Shown piece by piece: positions 44,537 to 52,756 of a stretch of 64,000 bases of DNA (positions are counted from its first letter, which is position 1; the number at the start of each line of letters is the position of its first letter). Where the stretch lies: positions 1 to 64,000 of the forward strand of contig JAFXQK010000060.1 in NCBI GenBank assembly GCA_017527205.1, given 5' to 3'. The notes under the pieces are model-generated. The model saw nothing but the letters and a program-made list of their open reading frames with translations. It was not told the origin of the DNA and did not search any database. Source of the DNA: Lachnospiraceae bacterium (lineage in GTDB: Bacteria; Bacillota; Clostridia; Lachnospirales; Lachnospiraceae). A program made the position numbers and the translations under genes.

Positions 44537-44563
44537 TCTTAAGGCCTCCACAAATTAAATATC

Positions 44564-44590
44564 AAAAAACCCCTTATGATCAAGGGGTTA
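44564..44590 (-). terminator. Terminator after tRNA-Gly (minus strand)
   Basis: Reading the minus strand, AACCCCTT pairs with AAGGGGTT around GATCAT, followed by a run of T. It ends the tRNA transcript before the lipoprotein gene. Confidence 0.85.
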
Positions 44591-44595
44591 ATAGA

Positions 44596-44666
<71 letters not shown>

Positions 44667-44726
44667 AGGAATATTACGGAGCAATGGAAGCTGCTCAATA
44701 TTATGCGTTCTAGCTCGACAAGGGAT

Positions 44727-44732
44727 AGTATA
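44727..44732 (-). promoter_or_regulatory. Possible -10 box for tRNA-Gly
   Basis: Minus strand TATACT about 60 bases before the tRNA. The matching -35 (TAGCCA, 17 bases upstream) is poor, so this is uncertain. Confidence 0.3.
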
Positions 44733-44788
44733 ACATATGTTTCGGCGATTGGCTAGACCTAAATGTGAAAAACGAGAAAAATTTTTTG

Positions 44789-44817
44789 TTTACTTCTAAA
44801 AATAAAGGTGCTATGAT
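44789..44817 (+). promoter_or_regulatory. Probable promoter of iorA
   Basis: TTTACT (44789-44794) and TATGAT (44812-44817), 17-base spacer, 65 bases before the iorA start. Confidence 0.55.
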
Positions 44818-44882
44818 AGAAAAGGTTTATTGTAATCAGACGGTTACAAACACGAGATAAATATTGGAAGGATTGAAGTGGA

Positions 44883-46613
44883 ATGAAGCGATTGATGTTA
44901 GGAAACCAGGCCTTCGCCCGTGGACTCTACGAGGCAGGCTGCAGCGTGGTTTCCAGTTATCCCGGCACACCCAGTACCGAGGTGACGGAGGAAGCCGCAA
45001 AGTATGATGAAATCTATTGTGAGTGGGCACCGAATGAGAAGGTGGCCATGGAGGTGGCCTTTGGTGCTTGCCTTGCCGGAAAGAGAAGCTTTTGCGGCAT
45101 GAAGCACGTGGGACTGAACGTGGCGGCAGATCCGCTCTTTACCTGTTCCTATACTGGCGTGAACGCCGGAATGATCATTTGCGTGGCAGATGACCCCGGA
45201 ATGCACTCCTCACAGAATGAGCAGGACTCCAGACATTATGCCATGGCGGCAAAGGTTCCGATGCTTGAGCCTGCAGACTCCGCCGAGGCTAGGGACTTCG
45301 TTAAGAAGGCATATGAGATTTCGGAGGAGTTTGATACGCCCGTCATTATGAAGATGTGCACGCGCGTTGCACATTCCCAGAGCGTTGTTGAGGAAAAGGA
45401 GCGCATCCTTCCTGAAAAGAAGCCTTACGTAAAGAATATCGCAAAGTACGTGATGATGCCCGGAAATGCCATTCGCCGTCATCCCTTCGTGGAAGAGAGA
45501 ACCCGCAAGCTGATCGCATTTGCGGAGACGACCGACCTGAACAGGGTGGAGATGGGAGATACGAAGCTCGGAATCATTACCTCCTCCACGAGCTATCAGT
45601 ACGTAAAAGAGGTATTCGGTGAGAACGCCAGCATCTTAAAGCTTGGCATGATTCATCCCCTGCCTGAGAAGCTGATTTTAGATTTCGCCGCAAAGGTAGA
45701 CAAGCTTGTGATCGTTGAGGAGCTGGATCCCGTGATCGAGGAGCACTGCAAGGTGCTTGGCCTTACCGTGACCGGCAAGGACGTGCTTCCTTTAGAGGGT
45801 GAGTTTTCCCAGAATTTGATCGCAGAAAAGCTTGGCGTCGAGGTCCCTGCATCCAGAAAGCTTGAGGAAAGCCTTCCCGGAAGACCGCCCGTGATGTGCG
45901 CAGGCTGCCCTCACAGAGGCCTGTTTTTCACGCTGGCTAAGAATAAGTGCACCGTTTTAGGTGACATTGGTTGCTATACGCTTGGCGCCGTTGCACCGCT
46001 GAGCGCCATGGAGATGACGCTTTGCATGGGTGCCTCCGTCAGCTCCATTCACGGCTTTAACAAGGCCCTTGGCGAGGAGAGCGAAGGAAAGACCGTTGCA
46101 GTCATTGGAGATTCCACGTTTATGCACTCCGGCATGACCGGCCTTGCGAACATTGCGTATAACCAGAGCAATTCCACCGTCATTATTTTGGACAATTCCA
46201 TCACCGGCATGACGGGACATCAGCAGAACCCGACCACCGGCTATAACATCAAGGGTGACCCCGCAGGAAAGATCGATCTCGAGGCACTCTGCAAGGCTAT
46301 GGGCTTTGAGCGCGTTCGCGTGGTTGATCCTTATGATCTGGCACAGTGTGATGCCGTCATCAAGGAAGAACTGGCAGTCAAGGCTCCTTCCGTGATCATT
46401 TCGAGACGCCCTTGTGCGCTCCTGAAGTACGTAAAGCATGAGAAGCCCTTAAAGGTTGCCTGCGAGAAGTGCGTAGGCTGTAAGTCCTGTATGCGTCTTG
46501 GCTGTCCTGCCATCAGCATCAAGGATGGCAAGGCATGCATCGACACGACGCTCTGCGTGGGCTGCGGCGTATGTAAGCAATTGTGCAAATTTGATGCACT
46601 GCAAAATGGGTAA
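44883..46613 (+). CDS. iorA: Indolepyruvate:ferredoxin oxidoreductase, alpha subunit
   Basis: A 576-residue subunit. With IorB it oxidatively decarboxylates aryl pyruvates (indolepyruvate, phenylpyruvate) to the aryl-acetyl-CoA using thiamine diphosphate, coenzyme A and ferredoxin. Seen: the N-terminal domain GNQAFARGLYEAGCSVVSSYPGTPSTEV, MKHVGLNVAADPL, the CAGCPHRGLF turn, the thiamine-binding region GDIGCYTLGAVAPLSAMEMTLCMG ... DSTFMHSGMTG, and two C-terminal [4Fe-4S] motifs from Cys527 (CEKCVGCKSCMRLGC, CVGCGVCKQLC). Length fits the family. iorB follows after 14 bases, and a phenylacetate-CoA-ligase-type gene completes a three-gene unit. Confidence 0.95.
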   Translation: MKRLMLGNQAFARGLYEAGCSVVSSYPGTPSTEVTEEAAKYDEIYCEWAPNEKVAMEVAFGACLAGKRSFCGMKHVGLNVAADPLFTCSYTGVNAGMIICVADDPGMHSSQNEQDSRHYAMAAKVPMLEPADSAEARDFVKKAYEISEEFDTPVIMKMCTRVAHSQSVVEEKERILPEKKPYVKNIAKYVMMPGNAIRRHPFVEERTRKLIAFAETTDLNRVEMGDTKLGIITSSTSYQYVKEVFGENASILKLGMIHPLPEKLILDFAAKVDKLVIVEELDPVIEEHCKVLGLTVTGKDVLPLEGEFSQNLIAEKLGVEVPASRKLEESLPGRPPVMCAGCPHRGLFFTLAKNKCTVLGDIGCYTLGAVAPLSAMEMTLCMGASVSSIHGFNKALGEESEGKTVAVIGDSTFMHSGMTGLANIAYNQSNSTVIILDNSITGMTGHQQNPTTGYNIKGDPAGKIDLEALCKAMGFERVRVVDPYDLAQCDAVIKEELAVKAPSVIISRRPCALLKYVKHEKPLKVACEKCVGCKSCMRLGCPAISIKDGKACIDTTLCVGCGVCKQLCKFDALQNG

Positions 46614-46627
46614 GGAGGGAGAGCCAA

Positions 46628-47197
46628 ATGACAAAGAATATTATGATCGTGGGCGTTGGCGGACAGGGATCCCTTCTTGCCAGCAAATTATTGGGACATT
46701 TATTATTGACGGAAGGGTATGACGTAAAGGTTTCTGAGGTACACGGCATGAGCCAGAGAGGCGGCAGCGTGGTAACCTACGTACGCTTTGGAGACAAGGT
46801 GTATTCCCCCATTATTGACAAGGGGCAGGCAGACTTTATTGTATCCTTTGAAAAGCTGGAAGCAGCAAGATATTTGGAATATTTAAAGGCAGACGGACGT
46901 ATCGTGGTCAACACACAGGAAATTGATCCCATGCCTGTCATTACGGGCGCTACGCAGTACCCTGCGGATTTGGTGGAAAAGATGGAAGCGGCAGGCGCAA
47001 AGGTAGATGCCATGGATTGCCTTTCCCTCGCTGAGCAGGCAGGCTCTGCTAAGGCCGTAAATATCGTGCTGATGGGAAGATTGTCCCGCTATTTCGACGA
47101 GATTCCCGTGGAGAAGTGGCAGAAAGCCATTGAGGAATGCGTTCCCGCTAAGTTCCTCGAACTGAATCAAAAGGCATTTTTACTTGGCAGAGGCTAA
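46628..47197 (+). CDS. iorB: Indolepyruvate:ferredoxin oxidoreductase, beta subunit
   Basis: A 189-residue subunit matching IorB: IVGVGGQGSLLASKLLGHLLLTEGYDVKVSEVHGMSQRGGSVVTYVRFGDKVYSPI at the start. The GVGGQG loop and the GMSQRGG block are characteristic of the gamma-type domain of 2-oxoacid oxidoreductases. It forms the heterodimer with IorA. Ribosome site AAGGAGGG before ATG. Confidence 0.95.
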   Translation: MTKNIMIVGVGGQGSLLASKLLGHLLLTEGYDVKVSEVHGMSQRGGSVVTYVRFGDKVYSPIIDKGQADFIVSFEKLEAARYLEYLKADGRIVVNTQEIDPMPVITGATQYPADLVEKMEAAGAKVDAMDCLSLAEQAGSAKAVNIVLMGRLSRYFDEIPVEKWQKAIEECVPAKFLELNQKAFLLGRG

Positions 47198-47270
47198 GCA
47201 AAGATAAAACGAAATGCATAAAATTGCCGTGAGAAGAAAGTGCGGCACAGACAAAAAGGAGAACAAACCA

Positions 47271-48575
47271 ATGGGAAATTATTTTCAGCCCGAAATTGAG
47301 ACCATGCCCGTGGAGCAATTAAAGCTGCTTCAGAGCGAGAGACTAGTGGAGCAGGTAAAATATGTGTATGATCACGTGAAGTTTTACCATGACAAGATGG
47401 ACGAAGCAGGCGTAAAGCCTTGGGACATCCATGGCGTAGAGGATCTGCATAAGCTCCCCTTTATCAACAAGGATGATCTGCGCGATCAGTATCCTTACGG
47501 ACTTCTTGGCGTACCTCTTTCTGAGTGCGTGCGCATTCAGTCAACCAGCGGAACGACCGGGCGCCGCGTTGTCGCATTCTATACGCAGGCAGACCTTGAC
47601 ATATGGGAGGAGTGCTGCGCAAGAGCCATTATGGCAGCAGGAGGAACCAGGGAAGACGTCGTACACGTATGCTATGGCTATGGACTGTTTACGGGTGGCC
47701 CCGGATTAAATGGCGGTTCTCATAAGGTTGGATGCCTGACGCTTCCCATGTCTTCTGGTAATACGGAGCGTCAGCTGCAGTTCATGCAGGATCTTGGATC
47801 TACCATCCTTTGCTGTACGCCTTCCTATGCGGCAAACCTTGGAGAGAGCATCGTGGCAAGAGGCTTGAAGGACAAGATTAAGTTAAAGGCCGGCATCTTC
47901 GGCGCAGAGCCTTGGACGGAGGAGATGCGTCATAACATTGAAGAGACGCTTGGCATCAAGGCCTATGACATTTATGGCCTGACTGAGATCTCTGGTCCTG
48001 GCGTGTCCTTTGAATGTGAGGCGCAGAAGGGCATGCACGTGCAGGAGGATCACTTCATTCCTGAGATCATCAATCCTGAGACGGGCGAGGTGCTTCCTGA
48101 GGGTGAGGTTGGCGAGCTGGTATTCACCTGCATCACAAAGAAGGCATTCCCGCTGCTTCGCTATCGCACGAGAGATCTTTGCTACCTGACCCGCGAGAAA
48201 TGCTCCTGCGGAAGAACGCATATCCGCATGCATAAGCCCATGGGCAGAAGCGATGACATGATGGTTGTCAAGGGCGTAAACGTATGGCCTTCTCAGATTG
48301 AGGCAGTTTTGTTGAATCAGGGCTATCAGGCAAACTATCAGATCGTCGTTGACCGTATTGGTAACAATGATACGATTGAGGTTCAGGTAGAACTGACGCC
48401 TGAGATGATGGCAGATACCACGAAGACGGTTGCCGAGCGCGAGAAGAAGATCGTTGCAGGCCTCAAGTCCATGCTGGGCATTCTCGTTCAGGTGAAGGTT
48501 GTGGAGCCGATGACCATTCCTAGAAGTGAAGGCAAGGCAAAAAGAGTTGTTGATAAGAGAGATTTGTATCGCTAA
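47271..48575 (+). CDS. Phenylacetate-CoA ligase family
   Basis: A 434-residue adenylating enzyme of the PaaK branch. Marks: PFINKDDLRDQYPYG, the ATP loop IQSTSGTTGRRVVAFYT, VCYGYGLFTGGPGLNGGS, GLTEISGPGVSFEC, RYRTRDLCYL with a CSCG zinc-like turn, RSDDMMVVKGVNVWPSQIEA and a C-terminal RSEGKAKRV motif with the catalytic lysine. ATG at 47271 follows AAAGGAG; a frame extension to 47214 has no such site. Next to iorAB it is expected either to release aryl acids from aryl-acetyl-CoA with ATP gain or to activate them for uptake. A strong terminator follows. Confidence 0.92.
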   Translation: MGNYFQPEIETMPVEQLKLLQSERLVEQVKYVYDHVKFYHDKMDEAGVKPWDIHGVEDLHKLPFINKDDLRDQYPYGLLGVPLSECVRIQSTSGTTGRRVVAFYTQADLDIWEECCARAIMAAGGTREDVVHVCYGYGLFTGGPGLNGGSHKVGCLTLPMSSGNTERQLQFMQDLGSTILCCTPSYAANLGESIVARGLKDKIKLKAGIFGAEPWTEEMRHNIEETLGIKAYDIYGLTEISGPGVSFECEAQKGMHVQEDHFIPEIINPETGEVLPEGEVGELVFTCITKKAFPLLRYRTRDLCYLTREKCSCGRTHIRMHKPMGRSDDMMVVKGVNVWPSQIEAVLLNQGYQANYQIVVDRIGNNDTIEVQVELTPEMMADTTKTVAEREKKIVAGLKSMLGILVQVKVVEPMTIPRSEGKAKRVVDKRDLYR

Positions 48576-48617
48576 TTTTACGAGGCATCTCAGATATATT
48601 CCCAAATTTATGATGGA

Positions 48618-48651
48618 AACGTGTCAGGTTTTATGTCTGGCACGTTTTTTT
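48618..48651 (+). terminator. Terminator of the ior operon
   Basis: AACGTGTCAG (48618-48627) pairs with CTGGCACGTT (48637-48646) with one wobble, followed by TTTTT. Confidence 0.9.
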
Positions 48652-48778
48652 GTTGTATCTGGCAAAGTTTTTCTATTCAAATTGTAACAAATGTGTTAGA
48701 ATAATAAAAACACCAGCGAGACAGGCTGGATGCACTATGTTTTGGGGAATCTATTGGGATACGCAAGGGGGTTAAGAA

Positions 48779-49225
48779 ATGCTGAAATACGAGCAGTGGT
48801 TACAGTCGATTGGATATTTACAGGAGCAGATTGAAGATTTCTTTCAGGTGACGAAGTATTTAGACCAGGAGCAGGTCTATATTCCTGACCTCATTCCGAC
48901 GTCCGAGACCTTGTACGTTCAGGAACGTTTGGAACGCTTCTGTCATGAACTGGAAGAGGCATACTATCAGGTAAAGCGCCTGAATGCGCAGGTGGTTCTT
49001 GAGGGGAGACTTCGCCTTGGCGCGAATGGCCGTTATTGGCTGGAGAATGAAGAGCTGACCTGTGGACGCAGCGTTGAACTGCTTTATAACGACGGTAAGA
49101 ACATGTCTAACATTGAATCCTGGCATTCCGGACGCATTGACCACAATGGTTCACGCTATTATTTTACCGGAAACCGCAATCTCCAGCTGGAGGGAGTGAC
49201 TGCCAGGCTAAAGCAGCATTTATGA
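48779..49225 (+). CDS. DUF5348-like small protein
   Basis: A 148-residue cytoplasmic protein. Its N-terminal half is a helical hairpin-like stretch (KYEQWLQSIGYLQEQIEDFFQ). Its C-terminal half (about 80-148: GRLRLGANGRYWLENEELTCGRSVELL, then WHSGRIDHNGSRYYFTGN and LEGVTARL) follows the pattern of DUF5348 domains, short beta folds found mostly in conjugative elements and phage-like regions. No transposon gene is near it. Function unknown. GGGGG precedes the ATG. Confidence 0.5.
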   Translation: MLKYEQWLQSIGYLQEQIEDFFQVTKYLDQEQVYIPDLIPTSETLYVQERLERFCHELEEAYYQVKRLNAQVVLEGRLRLGANGRYWLENEELTCGRSVELLYNDGKNMSNIESWHSGRIDHNGSRYYFTGNRNLQLEGVTARLKQHL

Positions 49226-49227
49226 TG

Positions 49228-49266
49228 AAAAGGCTGAGGAAGGGATTCTTCCTTGACTTTTCCGAT
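49228..49266 (+). terminator. Hairpin terminator after the DUF5348-like gene
   Basis: AAAAG...AGGAAG (49228-49242) pairs with CTTCCT...CTTTT (49248-49261), and T-rich sequence follows (GGTTTTTTAT). Confidence 0.6.
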
Positions 49267-49539
49267 GGTTTTTTATAAAATGATGATTTGGATGTGCCGC
49301 TTAAAGCAACACATGACAATTTCATAATAAAATGATCCCTTCCGGAGGGAGGGAAAAGGGATCATTAGCGCCTGGACCTTAAGGGTTGACGAGGGATGAC
49401 GGTGATCGAAAGACTCGGCGGATGCCGTCACGGCCTTGGCGGGTCGACACGAAGAAAGGAAAAAGCAGAATAAAAACTGTAACAGAGGTTCTTCGAATGC
49501 CAAAATAAGAATATCGTGGAAACACGTAAGACGTAAGGG
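49267..49539. other. Intergenic stretch with two inverted repeats
   Basis: No believable gene lies here. Two stems are visible: AATGATCCCTT/AAGGGATCATT (49331-49341 with 49356-49366) and TGACGG/CCGTCA (49397-49402 with 49415-49420). The first has a T-rich side on the minus strand. The plus-strand 67-codon frame at 49436 has no ribosome site. The region may be a leader for the next gene. Confidence 0.4.
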
Positions 49540-49551
49540 TAAGGAGATTTT

Positions 49552-50208
49552 ATGTATACGATTAGTGATTTGTATGATTTGGATCATACGCTGGCAAAAG
49601 ACTATCTTTCTCAGTTTACCTATCCTTGGGAGGCTTTGAAGGGAATTAAGGACATGATCCTTGCACTTGGGCCTACGCTGGGAGAGGATTATGAAGAGGT
49701 ATCCGAGCATGTTTGGGTACATAAGACTGCAACGGTTTTCCCTTCTGCATATCTTGGCGCTCCCTGCATCATTGGGCCTGAGACGGAGGTAAGACATGGA
49801 GCATTCATCAGAGGATCAGCTCTGGTTGGCGCTAACTGCGTGGTTGGTAACTCCGTAGAATTAAAGAACGTGATTCTCTTTGACCACGTACAGACGCCTC
49901 ATTATAACTATGTTGGCGACAGCATCCTTGGCTATTACAGTCATATGGGCGCAGGCTCCATCACCTCCAACGTAAAGAGCGACAAGCAGCTTGTTGTCGT
50001 ACACAATGGCACGGAAAAGATGGAAACCGGCATGAAAAAATTCGGCGCCATGCTGGGTGATCACGTTGAGGTTGGCTGTAATGCAGTCTGCAATCCTGGT
50101 ACCGTGATCGGCAGAAACAGCAACGTATATCCCACCTCCTGCGTGAGAGGCGTTGTGCCCGCTAACAGCATTTACAAGAACAGCGGTGAGATCGTCGAGA
50201 AGAACTAA
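49552..50208 (+). CDS. Left-handed beta-helix acyltransferase/nucleotidyltransferase-like protein
   Basis: A 218-residue protein. After an N-terminal helical region (YTISDLYDLDHTLAKDYLSQF), hexapeptide repeats form a left-handed beta-helix: VWVHKTATVFPSAYLGAPCIIGPETEVRHGAFIRGSALVGANCVVG. A loop HNYVGDSILGYYSHMGAGSIT and a second run (VGCNAVCNPGTVIGRNSNVYP) follow. It resembles the C-terminal half of GlmU (UDP-GlcNAc pathway) and sugar-phosphate acyltransferases. The whole uridylyltransferase domain of GlmU is missing. Ribosome site AAGGAGA. Its neighbours nagB and glmM make an amino-sugar role likely. Confidence 0.7.
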   Translation: MYTISDLYDLDHTLAKDYLSQFTYPWEALKGIKDMILALGPTLGEDYEEVSEHVWVHKTATVFPSAYLGAPCIIGPETEVRHGAFIRGSALVGANCVVGNSVELKNVILFDHVQTPHYNYVGDSILGYYSHMGAGSITSNVKSDKQLVVVHNGTEKMETGMKKFGAMLGDHVEVGCNAVCNPGTVIGRNSNVYPTSCVRGVVPANSIYKNSGEIVEKN

Positions 50209-50289
50209 TCCGAAGGGGGCGTTCAAAGCCCGTCGGCAACTATGTTACAATAATTAAATAAAGTATATTGATTAGGGAGAAAATAGAAT

Positions 50290-51081
50290 ATGAGAGTCGT
50301 TATTCAGGATAATTACGAGAAAATGTGTAAGTGGGCGGCAAATTATATTGCAGGCAAAATCAATGCACACAAGGAGGCTCGTCCTTTTGTTTTGGGTCTT
50401 CCCACAGGTTCCTCGCCCATCGGTGTTTACAAGGAGCTGGCTAGAATGAACAAGGCTGGTGAGGTTTCCTTCGCAAACGTAGTAACCTTCAACATGGACG
50501 AGTATTTAGGACTTCCTCACGAGCATGACCAGAGCTACTGGTATTTCATGCACGACAATTTCTTCAATCATCTGGTAGACATGAAGCCTGAGAATATCAA
50601 TATCTTAAACGGCATGACGGATGATCCTGAAGGTGAGTGCGCAAGATACGAGGAGAAGATTGCTTCCTATGGCGGAATTGATCTCTTCATGGGCGGTATC
50701 GGCGTTGATGGTCACATCGCATTCAACGAGCCTTACACTTCCCTGGCTTCCCGCACCGGCGTGAGAGATCTGACCACCGATACCAGAATCGTCAACAGCC
50801 GTTTCTTTGGAAATGATCCCGAGAAGGTTCCTGCAAAGGCACTGTCCGTTGGCGTTGGCACCGTTACCGATTCCAAGGAGGTACTGATCCTTATCAATGG
50901 TCACAATAAGGCTAGAGCGCTTGCGGCAACCGTTGAAGGCGGCGTTTCCCAGAAGTGGACCTGCTCCGCACTACAGATGCACAATGCTGCAATTTTGGCA
51001 GTTGACGAGGCTGCCTGCGGCGAGCTTACCGTTGACACTTACAAATATTTCCTGGATATTGAGAGAAAGGAGAGACTGTAA
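50290..51081 (+). CDS. nagB: Glucosamine-6-phosphate deaminase
   Basis: A 263-residue enzyme, normal length for NagB, converting glucosamine-6-phosphate into fructose-6-phosphate and ammonia. Seen: [26 protein letters not shown], the block [14 protein letters not shown] with the catalytic Asp/His, [18 protein letters not shown] and [16 protein letters not shown] at 50290. glmM follows after two bases, so catabolic and biosynthetic amino-sugar enzymes are cotranscribed, an unusual pairing because they pull glucosamine-6-phosphate in opposite directions. Confidence 0.95.
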   Translation: MRVVIQDNYEKMCKWAANYIAGKINAHKEARPFVLGLPTGSSPIGVYKELARMNKAGEVSFANVVTFNMDEYLGLPHEHDQSYWYFMHDNFFNHLVDMKPENINILNGMTDDPEGECARYEEKIASYGGIDLFMGGIGVDGHIAFNEPYTSLASRTGVRDLTTDTRIVNSRFFGNDPEKVPAKALSVGVGTVTDSKEVLILINGHNKARALAATVEGGVSQKWTCSALQMHNAAILAVDEAACGELTVDTYKYFLDIERKERL

Positions 51082-51083
51082 GA

Positions 51084-52430
51084 ATGGGCAAGTATTTTGG
51101 TACTGACGGCTTCCGTGGCGAGGCTAACAAGGATCTGACGTTTGAACATGCAGTGAAGATTGGCCGTTACCTCGGCTGGTATTACGGAGCAAGAGAGGGG
51201 AAGAAGGCAAAGATCGTTATCGGTAAGGATACGAGAAGATCCAGCTACATGTTTGAGTATGCACTCTGCACGGGTCTGATGGCCAGCGGTGCTGACGCTT
51301 ACATCATGCACGTAACCACGACCCCTTCCGTAGCATACATCACAAGAGTCGATGATTTTGACTGTGGCATCATGATTTCCGCATCCCATAATCCTTACTA
51401 TGACAACGGCATCAAGCTGCTCAACGGTAATGGCGAGAAGATGGATGAGGAGACCATTCTGAAGGTTGAGGATTATATTGACGGCAAGGTTGAGATTCCC
51501 GTTGCAGAGCGTAATGAGATCGGCCGTACCGTTGACTACGTGGCAGGCAGAAACCGTTACATTGGTTTCCTGATCTCCCTGTCCAAGTACAGCTTCAAGG
51601 ACGTAAAGGTGGGTCTTGACGTTGCAAACGGCGCGGCTTGGCAGATCGCCCGTGGCGTATTCGAGGCACTTGGCGCTAAAATCTATGTCATGAATGATCA
51701 TCCCGACGGATACAACATCAATACCGATTGTGGAAGCACGCACATCGAGCATCTGCAGAAGTTTGTTGTTGACAATGGACTGGATGTTGGCTTCGCGTTT
51801 GATGGCGATGCAGACAGATGTCTGGTAGTTGATGAGAAGGGTAATGTTGTTACCGGTGACCATGTTCTGTACATTTATGGTCTGTACATGAAGGAGCGCG
51901 GAAAGCTTCTCAATAACAAGGTTGTTACCACGATCATGAGCAATTTTGGTCTGTACAAGGCTCTGGACAAGGTTGGCATTGAGTACGAGAAGACCAAGGT
52001 TGGTGACAAGTACGTATATGAGAACATGGTTCAGACCGGAAACCGTATCGGCGGCGAGCAGAGCGGTCATACCATCTTCCTGAAGTATGAGACGACCGGT
52101 GACGGCATCGTGACGGCCCTGAAGATGATGGAAGTATTGCTGGCAAAGGGCAAGCCCATGAGTGAGCTTGCTGCTCCCGTGGTATTCTATCCTCAGGTAC
52201 TCAAGAACGTTCGCGTAAAGAGCAAGCCCGACGCACAGAACGATCCCGACGTACAGGCAGCGGTTAAGAAGGTTGCTGACGAGCTTGGCGATACCGGAAG
52301 AATTCTGGTTCGCGAGAGCGGTACTGAGCCTGTGATCCGTGTCATGGTTGAGGCTGAGAGCAATGAGATCTGCGAGAAGTACGTAGACTCCGTGATTGAG
52401 GTCATTAAGGCGAAAGGACATTTGGCATAA
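51084..52430 (+). CDS. glmM: Phosphoglucosamine mutase
   Basis: A 448-residue phosphohexomutase interconverting glucosamine-6-P and glucosamine-1-P for UDP-GlcNAc synthesis. Marks: KYFGTDGFRGEAN at the start; the phosphoserine loop MISASHNPYYDNGIKL with Ser101; the metal loop DGDADRCLVVD; GGEQSGHTI; and the phosphate-binding RESGTEPVIRVMVE at the end. The GlmM branch is supported by the amino-sugar context and by the GEQSGH block. It starts two bases after nagB, with its ribosome site (AAGGAGAG) inside nagB. A very strong terminator follows. Confidence 0.93.
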   Translation: MGKYFGTDGFRGEANKDLTFEHAVKIGRYLGWYYGAREGKKAKIVIGKDTRRSSYMFEYALCTGLMASGADAYIMHVTTTPSVAYITRVDDFDCGIMISASHNPYYDNGIKLLNGNGEKMDEETILKVEDYIDGKVEIPVAERNEIGRTVDYVAGRNRYIGFLISLSKYSFKDVKVGLDVANGAAWQIARGVFEALGAKIYVMNDHPDGYNINTDCGSTHIEHLQKFVVDNGLDVGFAFDGDADRCLVVDEKGNVVTGDHVLYIYGLYMKERGKLLNNKVVTTIMSNFGLYKALDKVGIEYEKTKVGDKYVYENMVQTGNRIGGEQSGHTIFLKYETTGDGIVTALKMMEVLLAKGKPMSELAAPVVFYPQVLKNVRVKSKPDAQNDPDVQAAVKKVADELGDTGRILVRESGTEPVIRVMVEAESNEICEKYVDSVIEVIKAKGHLA

Positions 52431-52446
52431 TTTCATACGATAAGTC

Positions 52447-52485
52447 GCGCCCCGCAGGACTGCATCCTGCGGGGTGCTTTTTTTC
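52447..52485 (+). terminator. Terminator of the amino-sugar operon
   Basis: CCCCGCAGGA (52450-52459) and TCCTGCGGGG (52465-52474) form a perfect 10-bp stem, followed by TGC and a run of T. Confidence 0.92.
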
Positions 52486-52756
52486 TGATTCCCGTGCCTG
52501 CCCTCTCGGGAATGAAAAGCGGTTGTGGCCACAAAAACTGATAGGGCGTTTTTTGTAAACATGCTTTGATGATTAAGGAGCATAAATGCACTTTGACATT
52601 TTGGCAAAATTGTGTTAGTTTATTATGTATGGGTGCTTTAAAGCGTCATAGTTTAAAGCAGGAAAATAAATACAGAGAGATTTCGGGGTGCCATGAAAAT
52701 TTGAAATAGACCATGGAGAATTGCTTGGCGATGCCGGAAGGGTGGAGGAGCGAAAG
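52486..52756. other. Intergenic stretch before an acyl-CoA synthetase, with a candidate operator
   Basis: No gene seen. TATTAT (52621-52626) could be a -10 box, but neither TTGACA (52593-52598, 22 bases away) nor TTGGCA (52601-52606, 14 bases) is well spaced. Just after it, GCTTTAAA (52635-52642) and TTTAAAGC (52652-52659) form an exact inverted repeat with a 9-base gap, at a repressor-type position. Confidence 0.45.

Noticed and set aside
49273..49797. 174-codon reverse-strand frame in and after the intergenic gap before the beta-helix gene
   Set aside because: Half of it overlaps the well-supported beta-helix gene and it has no ribosome site or motif.
51039..52607. 522-codon reverse-strand frame opposite glmM
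   Set aside because: glmM carries every expected motif. The reverse frame is an effect of codon bias in a gene without minus-strand stops.
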